Assembly: GCA_011171075.1 (NCBI GenBank)
Contig: DUFD01000044.1
Location: 55,958-119,957 of the forward strand
Direction: 5' to 3'
DNA: 64,000 bases
From: Dehalococcoidia bacterium
GTDB taxonomy: Bacteria > Chloroflexota > Dehalococcoidia > Dehalococcoidales > Fen-1064
Shown: positions 43,146 to 52,839 of the stretch, piece after piece
Layout of the letters: every line of letters begins with the position of its first letter
Numbering within the stretch: position 1 is the stretch's first letter
Notes under the pieces: generated by a model
What the model was told of the DNA's origin: nothing
The model's database searches: none
Seen by the model: only the letters and a program-made list of their open reading frames with translations
Program-made: the position numbers and the translations under genes

Positions 43146-44651
43146 ATGGAAACAATTAAAAAATCAAATAGCAATGACGCGCTGAACACTGAGCCTATGA
43201 AGAACGTGTCGAAGCAGATATTCCTCAATGCTCTGGCCTGTCCCACGATGGGATGGGTATCTCGGTGTGATGAGGACTTTGGGGCTGAGTTGACACTGGG
43301 CGAGAGGTTTCGGATGGACCAGGGTACCGAGGTTGGTCGGCGGGCCAGGAGCCTTTATCCTGGTGGAAAGCTGACCTCTCTTAATTTTGGAGTGGCTCTT
43401 AGAGAGACTAAAGAAGCACTGGCTGATGAAGCTACATCGTCAATCTTTGAGGGTGCTTTTCTTATCGATAATTTTGCGGCCAGAGCGGACGTGCTCGCAC
43501 GGGCAGATGGGGGCTGGCACCTGGTCGAGGTGAAGTCGGCTGCAAATGACAGGGACGAGTTCATCGATGACATGGCCTATACGGCGATGGTCGCCGGGCG
43601 CTGTGGGCTTGATATTAACTGTGTCTCGCTGCTGCTGGTGTCACGCGACTATCGACTGGGCATGCCGGACGAGAAGCTGTTCGTTGAGATTGACCACACC
43701 GACGAGGTACTGACAAGGGTCGAGGAGTTGAAGCCACTCTGGCAGGAAATCGAGGAGATAACCAGGGCGCCAGAGAAGCCTGCTCCCCGCCTTATCTACG
43801 AGTGCCGCCAGTGCGAGCTTTTCGGGGAGTGTATGGGGCAAGATATTGACAATCACATCTTTAGTCTCCCGCGACTGAATCAGGCCAAGTTTTCTGAGCT
43901 GGCGGCGCTGGGAATCGACCGTATCGAGGATATACCGGAGGGATTCTCTCTGACAGAATACCAGGTCAGGGTGGTGGACTGCGTGCACAGGAACGAGACC
44001 TTCGTCGGTGAGGGTTTGAGCGATGAGCTATCGAAGGTGACATGGCCGGCGTACTACCTCGATTTTGAGACGGTGATGACGGCGATATCGCTGTATCCTG
44101 ATGTTGCCCCGTATACCCAGGTCCCGACCCAGTACTCGGTACACAGGTGTCCTGAGGTCGGTCTCATTGATGGGCACTTCGAATACCTGGCTGACCCGGC
44201 CAGGGACTGCCGGGAAGAGCTTGCCCGGAACCTCATCAACGACCTCGGAGAAGAGGGAAGTATTATTGCCTACTCCAATTTTGAGAGGGCTATTATCAAC
44301 GGTCTGGCAGGGCTGCTCCCCGACCTTGCTGACAGATTGCTGGCACTGACCGACCGCATCGTAGACCTGGAGGTTATTGTCAGGCGCAACTACTACCACC
44401 GTGGCTTCTGCGGGAGCACTTCGATAAAGCGGGTGCAGCCTGTGCTCATTCCAGAGGTAAAGTATCAGGAGATTGGAATTAGAGAGGGAGACTCTGCATC
44501 GGCAGCCTTTGCCTATATGGCACTCGGTAAAGACCCTGACCCTGAAACCACGAGGAAAAATCTGCTTGAATACTGTAAACTGGACACGTTGACAATGGTC
44601 AAGCTCCACCAGTATCTGATGGGACTGATAAAGAACCATGGACATGTTTGA
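43146..44651 (+). CDS. DUF2779 protein: Cas4/RecB-like nuclease plus DEDD exonuclease-like domain
   Basis: 501 residues. The N-terminal half resembles Cas4/AddB-type PD-(D/E)xK nucleases: FAARADVLARADGGWHLVEVKS gives the Asp and the Glu-x-Lys, and a Cys in NALACPTMGW together with CRQCELFGEC (C-x2-C-x5-C) matches the four-Cys iron-sulphur set of Cas4. The C-terminal half (DUF2779) has YYLDFETVM (DxE), IIAYSNFERAII and YCKLDTLTMVKL, the spaced acids of a DnaQ/RNase H-like exonuclease. Activity is not known for the family. Its end overlaps the start of rarA by 14 bases, so it is probably co-translated with a DNA-repair gene. Confidence 0.83.
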   Translation: METIKKSNSNDALNTEPMKNVSKQIFLNALACPTMGWVSRCDEDFGAELTLGERFRMDQGTEVGRRARSLYPGGKLTSLNFGVALRETKEALADEATSSIFEGAFLIDNFAARADVLARADGGWHLVEVKSAANDRDEFIDDMAYTAMVAGRCGLDINCVSLLLVSRDYRLGMPDEKLFVEIDHTDEVLTRVEELKPLWQEIEEITRAPEKPAPRLIYECRQCELFGECMGQDIDNHIFSLPRLNQAKFSELAALGIDRIEDIPEGFSLTEYQVRVVDCVHRNETFVGEGLSDELSKVTWPAYYLDFETVMTAISLYPDVAPYTQVPTQYSVHRCPEVGLIDGHFEYLADPARDCREELARNLINDLGEEGSIIAYSNFERAIINGLAGLLPDLADRLLALTDRIVDLEVIVRRNYYHRGFCGSTSIKRVQPVLIPEVKYQEIGIREGDSASAAFAYMALGKDPDPETTRKNLLEYCKLDTLTMVKLHQYLMGLIKNHGHV

Positions 44652-46638
44652 GCGGCAACGTTCTGAACAAATGAGTAGAGAGGCCCCGCTGGCTGCCCGG
44701 ATGAGACCGGATACCCTTGATGCATTTGTCGGGCAGGAGCACCTTGTCGGAGAGGGACACGTTATCCGGCAGGCCATCGAGACCGGACAGATTCCGTCGA
44801 TTATCCTCTGGGGTCCGCCTGGCAGTGGTAAGACCACGCTGGCCTCGGTAATCGCCAACACCACCGAATCGCATTTCAGCTCGGTGAGCGCCGTCAGTGC
44901 CGGTGTTGCCGACCTTCGCCGTATAATACAGGAAGCTAGGGAGCGCCGGAGGTTGCACCAGCAGAAGACCATCCTGTTTATCGACGAGATTCACCGTTTC
45001 AACAAGGCGCAGCAGGATGCCGTATTGCCGTATGTCGAGGACGGCACCGTTACCCTCATCGGCGCTACGACTGAGAACCCCTCCTTCGAGGTAAATGCCC
45101 CGCTGCTTTCGCGCTGTCGTGTGCTGATGCTGAACCCCCTTACCGATGACGAAATCCGTACCATCATTCACAGGGCACTGGAGGATGGTGATAGTGGACT
45201 CGGACAGCTGAATGCTGAGCTTGACGATGACGCAATGGCGCATTTAATTGTGATGTCAAGCCATGATGCCCGAATTGCGCTCAACACGCTGGAACTGGCA
45301 GTCTTGACGACTCCACCCGACCACGCTGGTAAACGCCATGTTACTCTGCCGACTGTTGAAGACGCTGCCCAGAAGCGTATGCTCCGATACGACAAGGCCG
45401 GCGAAGAGCACTTCGACCTGATATCGGCGCTGCACAAATCGATGCGCGGCTCCGACCCGGATGCCGCCCTTTACTGGTTAGGGAGGATGCTGGAGGCGGG
45501 TGAAGACCCACTGTACGTTGCCCGGCGTCTGGTGCGTTTTGCTTCGGAGGATGTCGGTATGGCCGACCCGCAGGCGCTGGTGGTGGCCATGGCTGCCCAG
45601 CAGGCGGTACACTTTATCGGGTTGCCCGAAGGAAACCTGGCACTGGCCGAAGCAGCTGTGTATTTGGCAACTGCCCCTAAGAGCAACTCCCTGTATAAGG
45701 CCTACTCCGATGTGCAGACCGAGATAAAAGAGGGCTCCAACGACCCCGTGCCACTACACCTGCGTAACCCGGTAACCCCGTTGATGAGGCAGGTCGGCTA
45801 TGGCAAGGGGTACAAGTATGCCCACGACTATGAAGGGCACTTCGTTGAGCAGCGGAACCTGCCTGATTCACTTCAGGGGAAAAAGTTCTATCAGCCCGGC
45901 GACCAGGGATACGAAAAAGAGGTGACGGCCCGACTTAAAACATGGCGACCGGAGAAAAAGCAGAGGATTCGGAAAGCGAGCAAGAAAATGAGTAACGGTA
46001 TGGTCAGGTTTCCGTGTGGTGATATGACTCTGGAGGGAATGTGGCACCTGCCTCAGGGAGATGGGCCTTTTCCGGTGGTCGTTGTCTGCCACCCGCACTC
46101 TCTCTACGGTGGGAATATGTTTAATAACGTCGTGGCGGCAATCTGCGGAGCGGTCAGCCAGCAGGGAATAGCTGCCTTCCGTTTCAATTTCCGTGGTGTG
46201 GATGAGAGTGAGGGGCAGTTCGGCGGGGGAATCGCCGAGAGGGACGATGTTAAAGCGGCGCTGGAGTTTGTGACAGCGGCGGAGAAGATAGACACCGAAA
46301 AGGTCGGGCTGGTCGGCTATTCCTTCGGTGGTAGCGTGGTCTTGCCGGTTGCCCTTGAAGAAGAACGTGTCCACCAACTGGCACTGATATCGCCGGCCTT
46401 GACAGAGTCGGGATGGCAGCAGCTTGAGAACTACCCCCGACCAAAGCTCGTTATCGTGGGTGGCAATGACTCCGTGATTCGTTTAGAGCAGTTTCAGAAG
46501 CTTGCCGGGGTAGCTCGAAATCCAGCAGAGTACCAGATAATTGCTGGGGCCGACCACTTCTGGGGAGGACATGAAGTGGAAATATCACGTAAGGTGGTTG
46601 ATTTCTTCGCTGGTGGTTTCGGGTCAAGCGATAGTTAA
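44638..46638 (+). CDS. rarA: RarA (MgsA) AAA ATPase fused to an alpha/beta hydrolase
   Basis: 666 residues. Residues 1 to about 440 are RarA, the clamp-loader-like ATPase that acts at stalled forks: Walker [13 protein letters not shown], Walker [18 protein letters not shown], sensor [11 protein letters not shown], Arg finger LLSRCRV, then the tetramerisation domain ending near KTWRPEKKQ. From about 452 ([17 protein letters not shown]) a complete small hydrolase follows, with nucleophile elbow [15 protein letters not shown] acid loop and ADHFWGG His. RarA is normally about 440 residues. No stop separates the parts; the internal ATG at the junction (about 45988) could allow separate hydrolase synthesis. 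Confidence 0.88.
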   Translation: MDMFERQRSEQMSREAPLAARMRPDTLDAFVGQEHLVGEGHVIRQAIETGQIPSIILWGPPGSGKTTLASVIANTTESHFSSVSAVSAGVADLRRIIQEARERRRLHQQKTILFIDEIHRFNKAQQDAVLPYVEDGTVTLIGATTENPSFEVNAPLLSRCRVLMLNPLTDDEIRTIIHRALEDGDSGLGQLNAELDDDAMAHLIVMSSHDARIALNTLELAVLTTPPDHAGKRHVTLPTVEDAAQKRMLRYDKAGEEHFDLISALHKSMRGSDPDAALYWLGRMLEAGEDPLYVARRLVRFASEDVGMADPQALVVAMAAQQAVHFIGLPEGNLALAEAAVYLATAPKSNSLYKAYSDVQTEIKEGSNDPVPLHLRNPVTPLMRQVGYGKGYKYAHDYEGHFVEQRNLPDSLQGKKFYQPGDQGYEKEVTARLKTWRPEKKQRIRKASKKMSNGMVRFPCGDMTLEGMWHLPQGDGPFPVVVVCHPHSLYGGNMFNNVVAAICGAVSQQGIAAFRFNFRGVDESEGQFGGGIAERDDVKAALEFVTAAEKIDTEKVGLVGYSFGGSVVLPVALEEERVHQLALISPALTESGWQQLENYPRPKLVIVGGNDSVIRLEQFQKLAGVARNPAEYQIIAGADHFWGGHEVEISRKVVDFFAGGFGSSDS

Positions 46639-46649
46639 ATTCGTGTTTG

Positions 46650-47336
46650 TTAGTCTTTAGCCAGGTGAACAAACTCTTCGTGGACCTCGTCCGGGAAATC
46701 GGTAATAACGCCGTCGATATCCATTGTCAGGGCACTCCTTACCTCTGCCATATTCACACAACCCCAGACGAATATCATCAGGTTTGCGTCGCGGACCTGC
46801 CTGACCAGTTCGTTACTGACAGAGGGAAACCTGGCAACTACCATCCCGGAACTGGCTGACTTTGCCAGCCTGACCGGGTCCTTAATTTCGTAGGCGCTGA
46901 GGATTCCCCTCTGAATCTCGGGGGCGAGTCGGGCGAGCTCGATAATGATGTCGCGGTTGAACGAGCTGAAAACGACCTCCTCCGGTTGGAGCCGCTCTCT
47001 AACCAGTTCTAAAAACCTGTCCAGCGATGATACCCTTTTAATCTCTATGTTCAGCAGCGTCTTGCCCCGGCACAGCTCCAGGGTCTGCTCCAGGGTCGGT
47101 ACTCGGTACTTCCCTCGCAACTTTACCTGGCCTATCTCCTCCAGTGTCATCTGGCCGATGTCGCGACCATCTATTTCGTCGTCGTGAAATATGACGAAGC
47201 GGTGGTCGGCTGTTTCATGGACGTCACACTCGATGCCGTCGACCGGTATCCTGATAGCCGCTTCAAAGGCTTCCAGAGTGTTGTCCGGGAACTGCCGGGT
47301 AAAGCCACGGTGAGCGATATTCAGGACACGTTTCAT
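46650..47336 (-). CDS. Glycerophosphodiester phosphodiesterase
   Basis: Hydrolyses glycerophosphodiesters to glycerol-3-phosphate and an alcohol. 228 residues. LNIAHRGFTRQFPDNTLEAF (catalytic His-Arg, metal Glu), GIECDVHETADHRFVIFHDD and LLNIEIKR are the GDPD signatures. No signal peptide, so cytoplasmic. Start ATG at 47336 is the conserved family start, 16 bases after the upstream gene ends; the frame is open further but the extension lies in that gene. Confidence 0.92.
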   Translation of the reverse strand: MKRVLNIAHRGFTRQFPDNTLEAFEAAIRIPVDGIECDVHETADHRFVIFHDDEIDGRDIGQMTLEEIGQVKLRGKYRVPTLEQTLELCRGKTLLNIEIKRVSSLDRFLELVRERLQPEEVVFSSFNRDIIIELARLAPEIQRGILSAYEIKDPVRLAKSASSGMVVARFPSVSNELVRQVRDANLMIFVWGCVNMAEVRSALTMDIDGVITDFPDEVHEEFVHLAKD

Positions 47337-47352
47337 GGCAGGCAAACTTTCT

Positions 47353-47754
47353 TCAAGTGATTTCCCAGTCCCGGTAACCCTGCTGTATTGTCGCCAGGTA
47401 GTCGCGTGACGGCTGAGTCTCTTCGGACTGCTCCCGCCTGACATAGGTGATTGCTTTGAAAGCCTCACCGTCTTCGTTGATTACAAGCACGTTGGTCCGG
47501 TTGTGGCTCGCGGGATAACCCTCGTACCTGTCGAGTCGGTTACGACATAACTCTGAAATTTCATAGACCGCCCCGACGACCTTATCTCCCTGGAAAGGCT
47601 TGATACTGGCGGTACCGCCACGCCACTGTCTTGACCAGCCGGCGAATATCAGCTTGTAGTTGGGTAGCACCGCCCGGAATACCGGCTTGCTGTCGGGGCA
47701 GCGCTCCTTCATCTGTTTCCGGCTCAGGTTGCTGGCATAGGCAAAATAATACAT
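47353..47754 (-). CDS. Gamma-glutamylcyclotransferase-like protein
   Basis: 133-residue GGCT-fold protein: YFAYASNLSRKQMKERCPDS (family YFAYGSNM, phosphate/substrate loop), VFRAVLPNYKLIFAG, VVGAVYEIS and the catalytic-type Glu in DRYEGYP. The glycine of YGSN is Ala here. Relatives form 5-oxoproline from gamma-glutamyl compounds or act on butirosin intermediates. It is upstream of the GDPD gene and probably co-transcribed; TATAAT lies at 47773-47778, about 12 bases above the start codon. Confidence 0.87.
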   Translation of the reverse strand: MYYFAYASNLSRKQMKERCPDSKPVFRAVLPNYKLIFAGWSRQWRGGTASIKPFQGDKVVGAVYEISELCRNRLDRYEGYPASHNRTNVLVINEDGEAFKAITYVRREQSEETQPSRDYLATIQQGYRDWEIT

Positions 47755-47910
47755 TCTTCAGTACCTGAACGTATTATACACCAATCTGTGATAGAAAATG
47801 GTCTGAGCAAAATATAGGCTTGAGAAAAGGGAGACAGTCTGTCATAATTTTGATAGTGGTTTCTGTGGTTACCAGTTTCCCAGTGTGTTTGTGATGTTAG
47901 GTAGAGCGCC

Positions 47911-48927
47911 ATGATTGTCGAGATGAAAACAGGTGCCAGCAAAGATGCGGTGGATACCGTTGTCCAGAGAGCAAAGTCTCTGGGATTCAACATCCAGTTG
48001 AACCGGGGTACCGATAAGGTAGTGGTGGCTATTCTGGGGAGTAATACCGGCCAGGTCGCAACCGACATATTCGCCGTGCTTCCGGAGGTAGAGAGCGTTA
48101 CCCGAATCATGAAGCCCTACAAACTGGCCTCCCGTGAATTCATGGGTAGGGATAGTATTGTATCCGTCAACGGGATAGAAATCGGTGGCAAGTGCGTGGT
48201 CATTATGGCCGGTCCATGTGCTGTGGAGAGTGAAAAACAGCTCATGGAGGCGGCCAGAGCAGTGAAAAAGGCCGGGGCAAGCGTTCTGCGCGGAGGGGCT
48301 TTCAAGCCACGGACCTCACCATTCAGTTTTCAGGGGCTGGAGGAGGCAGGACTGAAACTTCTGGAGAAAGCCAGGAAGCAAATAGGAATGCCGGTGATCA
48401 CTGAAGTGGTCGACCCGCACGAAGTCGATTTAGTTGCCGGCTCGTCAGATATTCTTCAAATTGGTTCCCGTAACATGCAGAACTATGCACTATTGACGGA
48501 GGTCGGCAAGAGCCGGCGTCCCACTGTGCTGAAACGGGGGTTCTCCTGCACGATTACCGAGTGGCTCACGGCAGCCGACTATATACTGGCTGAGGGCAAC
48601 GACCAGGTTATTCTCTGCGAGAGGGGAATCCGGACATTCGAAGACAGTACGCGCTTTTCGCTGGATATCTCGGCCATACCGGTATTAAAGAGGTCCAGCC
48701 ATTTACCGGTAATAGTTGACCCGAGCCATGCTGCCGGTCATTTTGCACTGGTACCGGCGATGGCCCGCGCGGCGATTGCTGCCGGTGCCGATGGGTTGCT
48801 GATAGAGGTTCATCCCAATCCCAAGGAGGCCCTGGTAGACGGCCTACAGTCATTGACACCGTCCGATTTCTCCAGATTAATGGTCGAACTGCGGGCGATT
48901 GCCAGTTCAATAGGCAGGTATATTTAG
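47911..48927 (+). CDS. aroF: 3-deoxy-7-phosphoheptulonate synthase (DAHP synthase)
   Basis: First step of the shikimate path, condensing PEP and erythrose-4-phosphate. 338 residues of the AroA-beta/KdsA-like subtype: an N-terminal ferredoxin-like regulatory domain (1-70, MIVEMKTGASKDAVDTVVQR), then the barrel with IMAGPCAVESEKQL, LRGGAFKPRTSPFSFQG, the metal His in DPSHAAGH and GLLIEVHPNPKEAL. The N-terminal domain usually confers feedback inhibition by Tyr or Phe. Monocistronic. Confidence 0.95.
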   Translation: MIVEMKTGASKDAVDTVVQRAKSLGFNIQLNRGTDKVVVAILGSNTGQVATDIFAVLPEVESVTRIMKPYKLASREFMGRDSIVSVNGIEIGGKCVVIMAGPCAVESEKQLMEAARAVKKAGASVLRGGAFKPRTSPFSFQGLEEAGLKLLEKARKQIGMPVITEVVDPHEVDLVAGSSDILQIGSRNMQNYALLTEVGKSRRPTVLKRGFSCTITEWLTAADYILAEGNDQVILCERGIRTFEDSTRFSLDISAIPVLKRSSHLPVIVDPSHAAGHFALVPAMARAAIAAGADGLLIEVHPNPKEALVDGLQSLTPSDFSRLMVELRAIASSIGRYI

Positions 48928-48964
48928 CATTGGAATTATAGAGACCGGTTTCATGATTTGAGCG

Positions 48965-48987
48965 CAGCCGACCACGCAGGTCGGCTG
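48965..48987 (+). terminator. Hairpin after aroF
   Basis: 9-base stem CAGCCGACC/GGTCGGCTG with a 5-base loop, 38 bases after the aroF stop. It lacks a following T run, so an intrinsic terminator is likely but weak. Confidence 0.45.
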
Positions 48988-49018
48988 TACTGGTAGTATC
49001 GTGGCAGTCAGATTCGGG

Positions 49019-49048
49019 TTGAAGCGTAGCTGTCCCCTAAGCTATACT
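49019..49048 (+). promoter_or_regulatory. Promoter of aspS-tig-clpP
   Basis: TTGAAG (49019-49024), 18-base spacer, TATACT (49043-49048); leader about 30 bases to the TTG at 49084. Confidence 0.55.
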
Positions 49049-49083
49049 TAACTTGATTTGTTTGGTAGCCGGGAGGAGATATA

Positions 49084-50877
49084 TTGCTAAAGAGCCATAG
49101 TTGTGGTGAGCTCCGTAAAGGCAACGTCGGTGAGAAAGTGACATTGGCCGGTTGGGTAGACCGGCGCCGTGACCACGGCGGGCTGATATTCATTGACCTC
49201 CGTGACCGCGAGGGGACAGTGCAGGTTGTATTCAATCCCGAGGTATCCCCGTCATGCCACGGCACGGCTAACGATATGAGGAGTGAATATGTAATCAATG
49301 TCAGCGGTGAGGTTGCGCTACGCCCGCCGGGGACGGAGAACTCTCAGTTATCTACCGGCGACGTCGAGGTCATTGCCAGCGACTGTACAATACTGAGTGT
49401 ATCGGAAACACCGCCCTTCTACATCAACCAGGAGATAGAGGTAGAGGAGAGCCTGCGTCTCAGGTACCGCTACCTTGACCTGCGCCGTTCGAGAATGCTG
49501 AGGAATTTGACCCTCCGCCACCAGGTAGTGAAGTTCATCCGCGACTTCCTCGATGCACGTGGCTTCCTTGAGATAGAGACCCCGATAATGATAAAGAGTA
49601 CACCGGAGGGTGCCCGCGATTATCTGGTGCCCAGTCGGGTTCATCCTGGCAAGTTCTATGCCCTGCCACAGTCGCCGCAGCAGTTGAAGCAGCTCCTGAT
49701 GGTAGCCGGGGTCGAGAAGTATTTTCAGATAGCCCATTGTTTCCGTGACGAGGACACCAGGGCGGACCGCCAGCCGGAGCATACCCAGCTTGACCTTGAG
49801 ATGAGCTTTGTCACCGAGGACGATATTCTCAATCTGATGGAGGAACTTTTAACCGCGCTGGTACTTGCTGTTAAACCTGAAATAAAAGTGATAAAGCCTT
49901 TTCCGCGTCTGGCATACGATGATACTATGGAGCGTTTTGGCACGGACAAACCTGACCTGCGTTTTGGTCTGGAGCTTGGTGACCTGTCTGATATCGTTGC
50001 CGGTTCTGAGTTTGCCGTTTTCCGTGATACTGTTGCCTCGGGTGGCAGGGTAAAAGGTATCTGTGCTCCCGGCTGCGGTGGTTACAGCCGAAATCAGCTT
50101 GAGGAATTGAACAAAATAGCTCAGGGTCTTGGTGCCCGTGGGCTACTCACGGTTGCGCTTGGTGATGCACCGGGTAGCTTGAACGATCTTACTCTTGATA
50201 TGGTGAAGTCGGTAGCTGCCAGGTATCTGACTCTGGAACAGGTGAAAGAGATTGCGGGTCGTCTCGGTGGCGATATGGGAGACCTGTTGCTGATTGTTGC
50301 CGGAGAACCGAAAATGGTAAACAAGGTGCTCAGTGAATTGCGGACAGAGATGGGACGCCGACTCGAACTGGCTGATCCGAATACGCTTGCTTTTGCTTTT
50401 ATACAGGATTTTCCGTTGCTGAGGTGGGATGAGGAACTGGGCAGGTGGGACTCGGAGCACCATCCCTTTACAGCGCCGAAGGATGAGCATATCCCGCTGC
50501 TGGATACCGAGCCTGGAAAGGTACACTCGAAACACTACGATATCGTCTGTAATAACTACGAACTGGCCAGCGGCAGCATCAGGATTCACGATAGCGAGCT
50601 TCAGCACAAGATATTCAGTCTGCTTGGCTACAGTGATGAGGAGATACAGCAACGCTTTGGTACGATACTTGAGGCATTCCATTACGGACCACCGCCCCAT
50701 GGTGGTATTGCTCCAGGCATCGACCGTATTGTGATGCTGCTTGCCGGAGAGGAGACCATCCGGGAGGTCATTGCCTTTCCCAAGAACCAGAGTGCGGTTG
50801 ATTTAATGCTGGATGCACCCTCGCCTGTCACTGAGGAGCAGCTGACAGAACTGCATCTGAGATTGCGTAACGAGTAA
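49084..50877 (+). CDS. aspS: Aspartyl-tRNA synthetase (bacterial type)
   Basis: Charges tRNA-Asp, possibly tRNA-Asn too. 597 residues: N-terminal OB fold (RKGNVGEKVTLAGWVDRRRDHGG), class II core with motif 2 FRDEDTRADRQPEHTQLDLE, the bacterial-type inserted GAD domain (about 290-420), and motif 3 GIAPGIDRIVMLL. Start is TTG at 49084 with GGGAGGAG 6 bases upstream. Full length and intact. First gene of an aspS-tig-clpP run. Confidence 0.96.
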   Translation: MLKSHSCGELRKGNVGEKVTLAGWVDRRRDHGGLIFIDLRDREGTVQVVFNPEVSPSCHGTANDMRSEYVINVSGEVALRPPGTENSQLSTGDVEVIASDCTILSVSETPPFYINQEIEVEESLRLRYRYLDLRRSRMLRNLTLRHQVVKFIRDFLDARGFLEIETPIMIKSTPEGARDYLVPSRVHPGKFYALPQSPQQLKQLLMVAGVEKYFQIAHCFRDEDTRADRQPEHTQLDLEMSFVTEDDILNLMEELLTALVLAVKPEIKVIKPFPRLAYDDTMERFGTDKPDLRFGLELGDLSDIVAGSEFAVFRDTVASGGRVKGICAPGCGGYSRNQLEELNKIAQGLGARGLLTVALGDAPGSLNDLTLDMVKSVAARYLTLEQVKEIAGRLGGDMGDLLLIVAGEPKMVNKVLSELRTEMGRRLELADPNTLAFAFIQDFPLLRWDEELGRWDSEHHPFTAPKDEHIPLLDTEPGKVHSKHYDIVCNNYELASGSIRIHDSELQHKIFSLLGYSDEEIQQRFGTILEAFHYGPPPHGGIAPGIDRIVMLLAGEETIREVIAFPKNQSAVDLMLDAPSPVTEEQLTELHLRLRNE

Positions 50878-50896
50878 GATAGTGGCTGGTTGAATA

Positions 50897-52216
50897 GTGA
50901 AAGTTACTAACGAGAAGACCGAAAACAGTCAGACCTACCTGATGATTGAGATGGACGAGGCCGAGGTTGAGGAGTCCACGGAGAAGGCCTATCGGAAACT
51001 GGTGCAGCGGGTAAATGTTCCCGGCTTCCGCAAGGGGAAAGCCCCGCGGGAGGTGCTGGAGCGCCATGTTGGTAAGGAGACGTTACTTAACGATATGCTC
51101 GATGAGCTGGTTCCCCAGGCCTACGAAAAGGCTCTGGAAGAGCAGGAAATAGAGGCGATTGCCCGCCCTCAGATAGAGATTGTCCAGACCGACCCGGTGA
51201 TTTTCAAGGCGGTGGTGCCACTGAGACCGGTGGTCACGCTGGGGGATTACCATAGTATACGTCTTGAACAGGAGCTGGTTGAGGTCACCGAGGAGATGGT
51301 CGATGCCGTTATAGAGCAGCTCCGTCACCAGCATGCCACCTGGGAGCCTGTTGAGCGTCCGCTGGCGCTCGGAGACCTGGCAACCCTCGATGTTGAGAGC
51401 ACGGCTGAAGGCGAGCCGTTTATCAACCAGAAGGGGGCGCAGTATCAACTAATGGCTGAATCTATTACCCCGGCACCAGGTTTTGCCGAGCAGCTGGTGG
51501 GGATGAACAAGAACGAGGAGAAAGAGTTCGAAATCCAGCTTCCAGACGACTATACAAGGGAAGAGTTTGCCGGTAAAAAGGCTTCATTTAAGGTAACTAT
51601 CATCGAGATAAAGCAGGAGTATCTTCCCGAGGTTACGGATGACTTTGCCGCTCAGGTAGAGTCCGAGACTAAGACTGTTGAGGCCCTTCGTGAGCGAATC
51701 GAGGCCGACCTCAGAACCAGGACCGAAGCAAGGTCGAAGCAGGACTTTGAGGAGCGGGTGATTGAGGCTGTTACCGACATCAGCGAGGTAAAGTACCCGC
51801 CGGTTATGGTAGAGGTGGAGATACACGAATTACTCGATGACCAGGCGCGGCGCTTGCAGATGCAGGGACTGACTATGGAGCAGTACCTCAGGGCCATGAA
51901 CAAGACGGATGAGGAAATGCACGAGGAAATGCGCCCGATAGCTGAGAAACGGGTCACCAGAGGTCTGGTGCTCGGTAAGGTTGCTGAGGAGGAGAAGATT
52001 GAGGTCAGTGATGATGATATCGATGCGGAGATTGCCGTGATGGTTGAGAGTGCCGCTGAGGACAGGAGGCAGGAGTTTAAGGAAATCCTGGATACACCGC
52101 AAACCCGCGATTCACTCAGACAGACGCTGCTTACCCGAAATACCGTGCAGCGTCTTGCCGAAATAGCCAAAGGTTTAAAAGAAATCGACACGTCTCTTAA
52201 GGAGGAAGAAAAATGA
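50897..52216 (+). CDS. tig: Trigger factor
   Basis: Ribosome-bound chaperone and prolyl isomerase. 439 residues: ribosome-binding N-domain with the signature [15 protein letters not shown], an FKBP-type PPIase domain (about 150-245, reduced in conserved active-site aromatics), and a long helical C-domain. Start is GTG at 50897; no clear ribosome site, but it is 19 bases after aspS and probably coupled. tig followed by clpP is a widely conserved order. Confidence 0.95.
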   Translation: MKVTNEKTENSQTYLMIEMDEAEVEESTEKAYRKLVQRVNVPGFRKGKAPREVLERHVGKETLLNDMLDELVPQAYEKALEEQEIEAIARPQIEIVQTDPVIFKAVVPLRPVVTLGDYHSIRLEQELVEVTEEMVDAVIEQLRHQHATWEPVERPLALGDLATLDVESTAEGEPFINQKGAQYQLMAESITPAPGFAEQLVGMNKNEEKEFEIQLPDDYTREEFAGKKASFKVTIIEIKQEYLPEVTDDFAAQVESETKTVEALRERIEADLRTRTEARSKQDFEERVIEAVTDISEVKYPPVMVEVEIHELLDDQARRLQMQGLTMEQYLRAMNKTDEEMHEEMRPIAEKRVTRGLVLGKVAEEEKIEVSDDDIDAEIAVMVESAAEDRRQEFKEILDTPQTRDSLRQTLLTRNTVQRLAEIAKGLKEIDTSLKEEEK

Positions 52217-52830
52217 ACGAGCATCCGATGAATGTTATCCCCATGGTGATTGAGACTGGCACCAGGGGGGAGCGTGCCTTTGATATATACTCCCTCTTGC
52301 TGCGGGAGCGTATCGTTATACTGGGTATGCCGATTAATGACCAGGTAGCTAATGTAATCATTGCCCAGCTGCTTTATCTCGATAGGGAAGACCCCGACAA
52401 GGATATCAACCTCTATATCCACTGCCCTGGGGGGATCATCAGTGCCGGACTGGCAATCTATGACACCATGCAGGTTATCCGCCCCCAGGTGTCCACGGTG
52501 TGTGTCGGGCTGGCGGCCAGCATGGGGACGGTGTTGCTCTGCGCCGGAGCCAAGGGTAAGCGCTACGCTTTGCCCAACTCAACAATCCACATGCACCAGG
52601 CAGCCGGCGGTGCTCAGGGACAGGCGGCTGATATCGAAATAGCTGCTCGGGAAATTATGCGGATTCAGGATATCATCCGTAACATCCTCGTCGAGCATAC
52701 CGGTCAGCCACTGGAGAAGATAATCCATGACACCGACCGCGATTTCTACCTCGACCCAAAACAGGCGGTAGAGTACGGTCTCGTGGATGAGATACTCACC
52801 AAGCCGAGTGAGGAGAAGGGCAAGAAGTAG
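52213..52830 (+). CDS. clpP: ATP-dependent Clp protease proteolytic subunit
   Basis: Serine protease chamber of ClpXP/ClpAP. 205 residues. Triad Ser103 (AASMGT), His128 (IHMHQ) and Asp177 (DTDRDF) is intact, with the YIHCPGG oxyanion loop. The ATG overlaps the tig stop (ATGA) and AAGGAGG lies just upstream. clpX, often next, is not here; a convergent gene follows 9 bases later. Confidence 0.96.
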   Translation: MNEHPMNVIPMVIETGTRGERAFDIYSLLLRERIVILGMPINDQVANVIIAQLLYLDREDPDKDINLYIHCPGGIISAGLAIYDTMQVIRPQVSTVCVGLAASMGTVLLCAGAKGKRYALPNSTIHMHQAAGGAQGQAADIEIAAREIMRIQDIIRNILVEHTGQPLEKIIHDTDRDFYLDPKQAVEYGLVDEILTKPSEEKGKK

Positions 52831-52839
52831 CCCGACTGA

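Noticed and set aside
42615..44651. CRISPR-Cas adaptation module
   Set aside because: Only the Cas4-like motif is present; no cas1/cas2 and no repeat array were seen anywhere in the window.
44028..44972. 314-codon open frame on the minus strand
   Set aside because: Antisense to the DUF2779 and rarA genes; composition is that of a shadow frame.
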